NCBI RefSeq assembly: GCF_001458775.1
Contig: NZ_CZPZ01000001.1
Coordinates: 124,001 to 188,000, forward strand
Direction: 5' to 3'
Length of the DNA: 64,000 nt
From: Candidatus Nitrospira nitrificans
GTDB taxonomy: Bacteria > Nitrospirota > Nitrospiria > Nitrospirales > Nitrospiraceae
In this document: positions 59,039 through 64,000 of the stretch, piece after piece
How the letters are laid out: each line of letters opens with the position of its first letter
Numbering within the stretch: the first letter of the stretch is position 1
Notes under the pieces: model-generated
The model's database searches: none
What the model saw: only the letters and a program-made list of their open reading frames with translations
Told to the model about the DNA's origin: nothing
Translations under genes and position numbers: made by a program

Positions 59039-59410
59039 GTGTTCCAAGGGAGATGATGAAAAATATTGTTGCGCATACTCCTGCACCATCTTGGCAATGC
59101 CTATCCCCCCAGATTCAGCCGCCCGTTTCCCGATCTCCTCGTCATAAAATGAGTAAAAATACGCCCCTTGCTTATTGGTGACGGTGCCCTCTGGAACCGT
59201 CTCCCTCATAACCTTCAGTAAATACGAGACAAAGTAGGCTTCGAACTGCCGCCCAGCTTGGACCATTTGTTGACGCGCCTCGGCAGGGTCCTGCGATTTC
59301 GAAGCAGTCGCCTGAGAAACAAGATGACCAACGCGCCCGGTCAATCCAGGATCCACATATCCTGGCGCAGATAACCCGGAATGGATTCCGTATGGTTCAG
59401 TAGTTTTCAT
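59021..59410 (-). CDS. flgJ: FlgJ-type rod-binding protein without muramidase domain
   Basis: The 129-residue protein has only the N-terminal rod-capping half of FlgJ (QQMVQAGRQFEAYFVSYLLKVMRETVP, GAYFYSFYDEEIGKRAAESGGIGIAKMV). The peptidoglycan hydrolase half of the enteric protein is missing; such single-domain FlgJ proteins are common outside the gamma-proteobacteria, where another enzyme cuts the wall. It starts at ATG 59410, 11 bp after flgI. The stop codon overlaps the promoter of flgM. Confidence 0.9.
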   Translation of the reverse strand: MKTTEPYGIHSGLSAPGYVDPGLTGRVGHLVSQATASKSQDPAEARQQMVQAGRQFEAYFVSYLLKVMRETVPEGTVTNKQGAYFYSFYDEEIGKRAAESGGIGIAKMVQEYAQQYFSSSPLEHSSSSE

Positions 59411-59421
59411 ATCTCGTGCAT

Positions 59422-60561
59422 CTAAATGATTTCGAGGTTTGCTTGCAGCGCTCCTGCCGACCGCAGAGCCGAGAGGATTGCGACAAGGTCGCGCGGCGTC
59501 ACCCCCACTGCATTGAGAGCCCGCACGACCTCTCCCAATGTCACCGTCTCATCCACGACCAAAAGCCGCGATTCTTGCTCCTTGACCTCCGTCTGCACAT
59601 CGGGGGTCACGGTCGTCTGGCCTGCGGACGAACCGATAAGCGGCGCCGGCGGCTGCGACACGTTCAACGTGTTTTTCACTGAGATCGTGAGATTGCCATG
59701 AGAAATCGCGCACGTGGAGATCCGCACATGTTCTCCCAGCACGACTGTGCCGGTCCGTTCATTGACGACGACCTTGGCGATTGAATCGACGGTCACGTCA
59801 AGCCCCTCGATCGAGGCGATATATTCGACGACACGGCCTTGAAACACCTGAGGAATCGTCGCCTTCACAGATCCGGCATTCACGGCCGACGCGCTGCCTT
59901 TCCCGAACGCGCTCTCGATGGCCTCGGCGGTCCGGATGGCGGTCGTAAAATCAGGTTGCCGGAGAAGGACGGAGACTGTTTCCCATGAGTCGATATTGAC
60001 GGGAAGCTCCTTTTCGATGATGGCCCCCCCGGGAATCACGCCGGCCGATTGATGATTCTTCACCACCGTCGCTCCGCCGGCCCCTCCCGTCCCGCCGAGA
60101 AAACCACCGATCGAGACGGGTCCCTGCGCGACGGCAAAGACCTGCTGGTTGGCCGCCTTTAACGGTGTGAGCAAGAGCGTCCCGCCTTGCAGGCTTTTGG
60201 CGTTCGCCATCGACGAGACCACGGCGTCCAGCGTCATCCCCGGTTTCGAGAACGGAGGAAGCTTGGCGGTCACCATCACCGAAGCGATGTTTCTCGTCAA
60301 TAACTGGATGGGATCGATCACCAGATTGACGCCCATCTTGTTCAACATGGACATCATCGCCTGAATCGTGAACTGTCCACCGATGACTCGGTCCCCGGTG
60401 CTGTCCAGCCCGACCACCAAACCGTACCCGAGCAACTGGTTTTCTCGCACTCCTTCGATCACACCGATGTCCTTGATCCTCACCGCATCGGCGCCGGAGG
60501 GCATCAAGAGACCACCCGTCAGTATCAGTGCACTGACTATGGAGATACTTCGTTTGACCAT
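59422..60561 (-). CDS. flgI: Flagellar P-ring protein FlgI
   Basis: The 379-residue protein has an N-terminal signal peptide (VKRSISIVSALILTGGLLMPSGADA, cut before VRIKDIG) and the family motifs GVRENQLLGYGLVVGLDSTGDRV, NVLNKMGVNL-like MLNKMGVNL, GTLLLTPLKAANQQVFAVAQGPV, VVNERTGTVVLGEHVRIS and the C-terminal LNAVGVTPRDLVAILSALRSAGALQANLEII. It forms the P ring around the rod in peptidoglycan. ATG 60561 gives a normal signal peptide; the frame is open further upstream without one. Confidence 0.95.
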   Translation of the reverse strand: MVKRSISIVSALILTGGLLMPSGADAVRIKDIGVIEGVRENQLLGYGLVVGLDSTGDRVIGGQFTIQAMMSMLNKMGVNLVIDPIQLLTRNIASVMVTAKLPPFSKPGMTLDAVVSSMANAKSLQGGTLLLTPLKAANQQVFAVAQGPVSIGGFLGGTGGAGGATVVKNHQSAGVIPGGAIIEKELPVNIDSWETVSVLLRQPDFTTAIRTAEAIESAFGKGSASAVNAGSVKATIPQVFQGRVVEYIASIEGLDVTVDSIAKVVVNERTGTVVLGEHVRISTCAISHGNLTISVKNTLNVSQPPAPLIGSSAGQTTVTPDVQTEVKEQESRLLVVDETVTLGEVVRALNAVGVTPRDLVAILSALRSAGALQANLEII

Positions 60562-60572
60562 GCGCGGGACAC

Positions 60573-60848
60573 CTATCCTCTCCACAAACGTTTGGGAACG
60601 GAAACCGGCGACCGGCGACCAAGTATGATGCGCGACAGCCATCCTTGCGTAGAGGCGACTTCATTGTTCGAGTCGTGAGCCGCCTCTTCAAGCGCGTGGA
60701 ATCGTGCCCTGCTCCCGAAGGTGGGAGGATCGAAGTCAGCGCGCCGCACCACCCCGCTCTGCACCATCATCTGCAGCGTACGCAGATTCATGGGGCGCCG
60801 CTTGAGCATGCTCCGCTGAATCGGTTTACGTCTCGTCGCAACCGTCAT
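60573..60848 (-). CDS. Small basic protein between flgH and flgI, unknown
   Basis: The 91-residue, Arg/Lys-rich protein has a GGAGGGTT ribosome site at exactly the right spacing for ATG 60848. It is wedged between flgH (11 bp gap) and flgI (11 bp gap), so expression as part of the operon is very likely. It shows ATRRKPIQRSMLKRRPMNLRTLQMMVQSG and a C-terminal STQGWLSRIILGRRSP. There is no signal peptide and no recognised family. It may be a short flagellar accessory protein of this lineage. Confidence 0.7.
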   Translation of the reverse strand: MTVATRRKPIQRSMLKRRPMNLRTLQMMVQSGVVRRADFDPPTFGSRARFHALEEAAHDSNNEVASTQGWLSRIILGRRSPVSVPKRLWRG

Positions 60849-60859
60849 AACCCTCCTTC

Positions 60860-61687
60860 TCAGAACGGATAGACCCAATCGAGAATGCGAATGAACCACC
60901 CGGGGCGCTGCACATCGTCGAGCACCCCGAGACCTGAATATTCGATTCTGGCGTCGGCGATGGCGGATGACAGCACCGTATTCTTGGTGTCGACATCGAC
61001 TCGACGCACGATGCCACCGATGCTCATCAACTGTTTTTCACTGTTGACCGTCACTTCACGACGTCCTTCGATGCGAAGATCGCCGTTCGGAAGCACTTCC
61101 GTCACGATCGTGGAGATGGTCCCCGTCAACGTCCCTTCGCGGCTGGTCGCGCCCTTTCCGCTGAATTTATTGGTGGCGCTTGCGTCGATCCCCATCCCTC
61201 GTCTCGTTTCATCGCTGAATCGTATGCCCGGTATTCCGATGTAGCCCATCGCGCTGCCGACCAGACTGTTTTTAATCGATGACTCACGCTGAGCCGCGGT
61301 ATCGGCGGACTTCGACCCTTTATGGTTTTCGATGATCTTGACGGTGAGAATGTCGCCGATGCGCATCGCGCGAAGATCCTCATAGAGATAGGATCGCCCA
61401 TTGTCTTCCTGCCACAGCGATCCGACCGTCTTGGGTGGAGGCAATGGGGGCACGACGATCTTGCTTGAAACATTCGGCGGACTCGAACATGCCTGAAGCA
61501 GCAGCACGACACCAACTAGCTGCACAGGATATGCAAAAAGGCTCCTGATCTCACTCGCCCAGCCCCGGCGCGCCAAGACGCGCCGTTCCGCGGGCAAGGC
61601 CGCAGCGAAAGAAGGGGCGCGGCGTACGCTTCGGTACGTTGAGCCTCTGAGCGATGCGAGAACGCCGCTGGCAGGCTTTTTCAGCAT
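60860..61687 (-). CDS. flgH: Flagellar L-ring lipoprotein FlgH with a repeat-derived N-terminal extension
   Basis: The FlgH core is clear: SLWQEDNGRSYLYEDLRAMRIGDILTVKIIENHKGSKSADT, GTISTIVTEVLPNGDLRIEGRREVTVNSEKQLMSIGGIVRRVDVD and C-terminal ARIEYSGLGVLDDVQRPGWFIRILDWVYPF. The lipobox is LLLQAC, with Cys67 in the reading from ATG 61687. About 50 residues precede the hydrophobic segment (LKKPASGVLASLRGSTYRS, ALPAERRVLARRGW); they come from an inserted repeat-like element. The ATG lies 4 bp after flgA behind GGTGGAG. The real secretion signal may start at an internal non-ATG codon close to residue 53. Confidence 0.92.
   Translation of the reverse strand: MLKKPASGVLASLRGSTYRSVRRAPSFAAALPAERRVLARRGWASEIRSLFAYPVQLVGVVLLLQACSSPPNVSSKIVVPPLPPPKTVGSLWQEDNGRSYLYEDLRAMRIGDILTVKIIENHKGSKSADTAAQRESSIKNSLVGSAMGYIGIPGIRFSDETRRGMGIDASATNKFSGKGATSREGTLTGTISTIVTEVLPNGDLRIEGRREVTVNSEKQLMSIGGIVRRVDVDTKNTVLSSAIADARIEYSGLGVLDDVQRPGWFIRILDWVYPF
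61531..61687. repeat. Repeat-like element at the 5' end of flgH (family C)
   Basis: The segment begins ATGCAAAAAGGCTCCTG and ends GGCAGGCTTTTTCAGCA, imperfectly complementary termini (GGCAGGC-TTTTTCAGCA against TGCAAAAAGGCTCCTG). Inside are further GC-rich palindromes, such as GGCGCGCCAAGACGCGCC (about 61566-61583). The stretch is read as the FlgH N-terminal extension on the minus strand. Confidence 0.55.
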
Positions 61688-61691
61688 CGTG

Positions 61692-62489
61692 TTAGAACTC
61701 CACCTCAACGAGACTCGGAGCCACCACTTTGGCTCTCAGCTCCCTTCCGGAATCCAGATTGGCGACCATGACGGTCTGTCCGACCTGTCCGCTCGCCTTC
61801 GTCACGCCATAGGCTCGAATCGACAGCCCCCCGCGCCGCGCTTCGATCAGGACTCGATCACCCTTTTTGACCACCAACGGAAGCTTCACAAAGGCTGGGC
61901 GCAGCGGGGTATCCGGCGGAAGAGGCCGTGAGGCGCTCTTCCCGATGACCTCTGCCGGATCAGTCATGAAGGGATGGTTCAGCTGATGAACCCGCAGTCC
62001 GATGGTCTTGAGATCGCCCATGTCAATCAGTTCATCGGTCTTCAGAAAGCGGGTGACGACGACCGCGTCGATCATCGCCGCGATATCGGCCACAACCCGG
62101 ATCGTTTTCCGAGCTTTCCCATGTGCCACTGCCTCCACATGAAACATCCGCCGTCCTAGACCTTCTTCCATGGAGTTGGGAGCGACGTGCAACTCCACCG
62201 TCCCGCCGGGGATCATCACCGGCTCAGCGGGCTCCAACACTGTCACCTGCACCGTCTTCACCTTGCGACCCCACTCGTCCGTCAAGTATGTCTGAACGGC
62301 CTTTCGAATCAGATCGGGAGTGACCTCGCTGACAGTCGCTCGATCCGCAACGGTGTCGGCTGCCCGATGGATTGAGCCTCGGGGCGACGACGCGATCGAC
62401 CGGGACTCGCTCGACCCCGCGCTTGACGTCATGACATCGAAGCCTCCGGGTGAAAGGAGCACGATCAGCATCAGCCAGAATCTGGACAT
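61692..62489 (-). CDS. flgA: Flagellar P-ring assembly chaperone FlgA
   Basis: The 265-residue FlgA has an N-terminal hydrophobic secretion signal (SRFWLMLIVLLSPGGFDVMTSSA). An SAF-type domain lies from about 145 (VVVTRFLKTDELIDMGDLKTIGLRVHQLNHPFMTDPAEVIGKSASRPLPPDTPLRPAFVKLPLVVKKGDRVLI) with the C-terminal VGQTVMVANLDSGRELRAKVVAPSLVEVEF. It helps FlgI form the P ring. ATG 62489 has AAGGAGCGTCTC. It lies between flgG and flgH. Confidence 0.93.
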   Translation of the reverse strand: MSRFWLMLIVLLSPGGFDVMTSSAGSSESRSIASSPRGSIHRAADTVADRATVSEVTPDLIRKAVQTYLTDEWGRKVKTVQVTVLEPAEPVMIPGGTVELHVAPNSMEEGLGRRMFHVEAVAHGKARKTIRVVADIAAMIDAVVVTRFLKTDELIDMGDLKTIGLRVHQLNHPFMTDPAEVIGKSASRPLPPDTPLRPAFVKLPLVVKKGDRVLIEARRGGLSIRAYGVTKASGQVGQTVMVANLDSGRELRAKVVAPSLVEVEF

Positions 62490-62499
62490 GAGACGCTCC

Positions 62500-63291
62500 T
62501 TATCGTCTGAGATTGTTCGCAATGGCCATCATTTCGTCGGAAGCCTGAATCGTCTTGGAGTTGATCTCGTAACTCCGCTGCGCAATGATCATGTTGACCA
62601 TTTCTTCAGCGAGGTTGACATTCGAACTCTCCAAGAAACCCTGCTGGATCGTTCCGAATCCGGTCGTGAAGCCGCCTGTCCCTTGCGTCGGAGGCCCGGA
62701 TGCAAAACTGTCGATAAAGAGATTGCCTCCCATCGCGACCAAGCCGGAAGGATTGTCGAACCGTGTCAATTGGATTTGCCCCACTTGCGACGCCTGTGTG
62801 ACGCCCGGCAGCAACACCGAGACCGTGCCGTCCTGCCCGATATCCATCTTGAGCGCGCCGGACGGGATCGTAATCACGGGATTGAGGAGATCGCCGTCGC
62901 CGGTCACGAGATTACCCACATTGTCACGCTTAAACGAGCCGTTTCGGGTATACATGATCGTCCCATCGGGGCGGGACACTTGGAAAAATCCAGGCCCATC
63001 GATCGCCAGGTCTGTTTCGTTGTTCGTTTGACGCATGTTCCCTTGCAACCATTCTTTAGCGACCGTCGTCGGTCGAACCCCGGCTCCTACCTGGATGCCG
63101 ACCGGAAACACTCCCACGTTGGATGCGTTCGTGCCCGGGAGTCGTTGAATCTGATACAGCAGGTCCGCAAACTCAGCCCGGCTGCGTTTGAAGGAGTTGG
63201 TGTTGACGTTGGCAAGGTTGTGCGCGACGGTGTCGACGTTGATCTGCTGAGCCGTCATTCCGGTCGCCGCGGTCCACATGGCTCTGATCAT
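62500..63291 (-). CDS. flgG: Distal rod protein FlgG
   Basis: The 263-residue FlgG has the canonical ends MIRAMWTAATGMTAQQINVDTVAHNLANVNTNSFKRSRAEFADLLYQ and SNVNLAEEMVNMIIAQRSYEINSKTIQASDEMMAIANNLRR, and the middle GPGFFQVSRPDGTIMYTRNGSFKRDNVGNLVTGDGDLL. FlgG forms the distal rod. ATG 63291 has an AGGAGGATTTCC site. It is followed by flgA. Confidence 0.97.
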   Translation of the reverse strand: MIRAMWTAATGMTAQQINVDTVAHNLANVNTNSFKRSRAEFADLLYQIQRLPGTNASNVGVFPVGIQVGAGVRPTTVAKEWLQGNMRQTNNETDLAIDGPGFFQVSRPDGTIMYTRNGSFKRDNVGNLVTGDGDLLNPVITIPSGALKMDIGQDGTVSVLLPGVTQASQVGQIQLTRFDNPSGLVAMGGNLFIDSFASGPPTQGTGGFTTGFGTIQQGFLESSNVNLAEEMVNMIIAQRSYEINSKTIQASDEMMAIANNLRR

Positions 63292-63310
63292 GGAAATCCT
63301 CCTACATATC

Positions 63311-63372
63311 TCGTCGTTCGTGAAGCGTATCTCGTCCTGACTTCGGACGCTTCACGCTAAACGCTTCACACT
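63311..63372. repeat. GCTTCAC-type hairpin repeat between flgG and flgF (family B, copy 3)
   Basis: GTCGTTCGTGAAGCGTATCTCG faces GGACGCTTCACGCTAAACGCTTCACA, in the gap between flgF and flgG on the transcribed strand. Confidence 0.65.
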
Positions 63373-63373
63373 C

Positions 63374-64000
63374 TTAGAGCACCCGCCCTACGTCTTGAAT
63401 CGCAACCTCGGCCATGCGATCAAGCGTTTGAATCAGCTTTTGCGTCGATTCATAGTTGCGCATTCCCTGAAGCATCTTCACCATCTCGCCGATCGAATTG
63501 ACGTTGGACTCTTCGATGTGTCCGACCTGAATTTGCGGGTTCTTGTCGATGGTGCCTTTTTCCGAGAAGAACAACCCTTCCGATGATTTCTGCGGCATAT
63601 TGTCATCCTGGAATTCCATGACTTTGATCGTCGCCACAGCCTTATCGTCGACTCTGATCTCGCCCTGTGCCGTAATATCGAGTTTTCCTGGAGGAATCTT
63701 GATCTCGCCCTTCGTCCCCATCAGCGGATAGCCAAGGCCTGTCACCAAGCGACGTTGATTATCCAACGACAGCATGCCGTTACGGGTATATCGAGGTCCT
63801 TGTGGCGTCTGTACCTCAAAAAACCCTCGTCCTTGAATTGCGACATCCAGCGGATTGCCGGTCAAGCGGATGCGACCCGGCTCAAAAGTGGTCTTGAGCT
63901 GATGCGGCGCGACAAAGGCGCGCTCGGATGGTCCGGATGGTCTGGCCATGATCTGTTGAGCCAATCCCCCGGTTCGGCTTCCGGTGGGAACGCCCGCTTG
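63374..64000 (-). CDS. flgF: Proximal rod protein FlgF (partial, runs off the right edge)
   Basis: The visible 208 residues are the C-terminal part of a FlgF-type rod protein: NPLDVAIQGRGFFEVQTPQGPRYTRNGMLSLDNQRRLVTGLGYPLMG and C-terminal EESNVNSIGEMVKMLQGMRNYESTQKLIQTLDRMAEVAIQDVGRV. The N-terminus lies beyond the window. It is in the standard flgF-flgG order, separated from flgG by a family B repeat. Confidence 0.92.
   Translation of the reverse strand, partial: QAGVPTGSRTGGLAQQIMARPSGPSERAFVAPHQLKTTFEPGRIRLTGNPLDVAIQGRGFFEVQTPQGPRYTRNGMLSLDNQRRLVTGLGYPLMGTKGEIKIPPGKLDITAQGEIRVDDKAVATIKVMEFQDDNMPQKSSEGLFFSEKGTIDKNPQIQVGHIEESNVNSIGEMVKMLQGMRNYESTQKLIQTLDRMAEVAIQDVGRVL

Noticed and set aside
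1-64000. tRNA, rRNA, IS elements or phage genes
   Set aside because: No tRNA cloverleaf, rRNA segment, transposase or integrase was recognised in any frame.

Overview
The window is about 64 kb of bacterial chromosome (GC roughly 58%) and almost all of it is a motility island: chemotaxis, stator, flagellar filament, flagellin glycosylation, hook-junction, rod and P/L-ring genes. The gene mix, the CheA and MCP types and the repeat-riddled intergenic DNA suggest a Nitrospirota (Nitrospira-like) bacterium. That placement is inferred from protein style; there is no rRNA or other phylogenetic marker in the window.

Layout. 1-6.4 kb: a response regulator and a very large multi-PAS histidine kinase, then a lone Uma2-type nuclease gene on the + strand. 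6.6-18.3 kb: chemotaxis and motor genes on the minus strand (MCP, a decayed second MCP, cheW, cheA, cheY, a CheZ-like gene, a STAS gene, motB, motA, cheZ, a second cheY, and an excisionase-type HTH gene), with a divergent FlhG/MinD-type ATPase on the + strand. 19.4-24.6 kb: the filament block, fliC-flaG-fliD-fliS-fliT, followed by a GGDEF protein with a destroyed active site and a PilZ protein. 24.8-47.8 kb: about 14 tightly packed minus-strand genes upstream of fliC that look like a flagellin-glycan pathway. They include GDP-heptose enzymes, a GDP-fucose-synthase-like and a ColD-like sugar enzyme, a TPP enzyme, an aminotransferase, two radical SAM proteins, GT9 and CgeB/Maf-like glycosyltransferases and one 2139-residue fusion glycosyltransferase. 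48-53.2 kb: a YcgR-like PilZ protein, diverging from an HD-GYP protein and a hybrid kinase. 53.3-64 kb: fliW, csrA, flgL, flgK, flgN, flgM, flgJ (rod-binding part only), flgI, a small unknown gene, flgH, flgA, flgG and partial flgF.

How it fits together. CheA-CheW-MCP feed CheY, which two CheZ-type proteins can dephosphorylate. PilZ, HD-GYP and degenerate GGDEF proteins add c-di-GMP input to the motor and filament genes. FlgM plus several sigma-28-like promoters (fliC, flgM, csrA, cheW, the ycgR-like gene and the HTH gene) describe a late flagellar regulon. CsrA-FliW and GGA motifs in the fliC leader suggest translational feedback on flagellin.

The most unusual signals are two. First, a dispersed family of hairpin-like repeats made of tandem 7-bp units (GTTTCAN, and a GCTTCAC variant) sits between genes, and also inside the coding frames of the MCP, CheA and the hybrid kinase in the same reading phase. 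A different repeat-like segment appears to have supplied the N-terminus of FlgH. Second, the glycan locus encodes what looks like an uncharacterised nucleotide-sugar pathway, possibly for a branched or deoxygenated GDP-sugar, together with a giant multi-catalytic glycosyltransferase.
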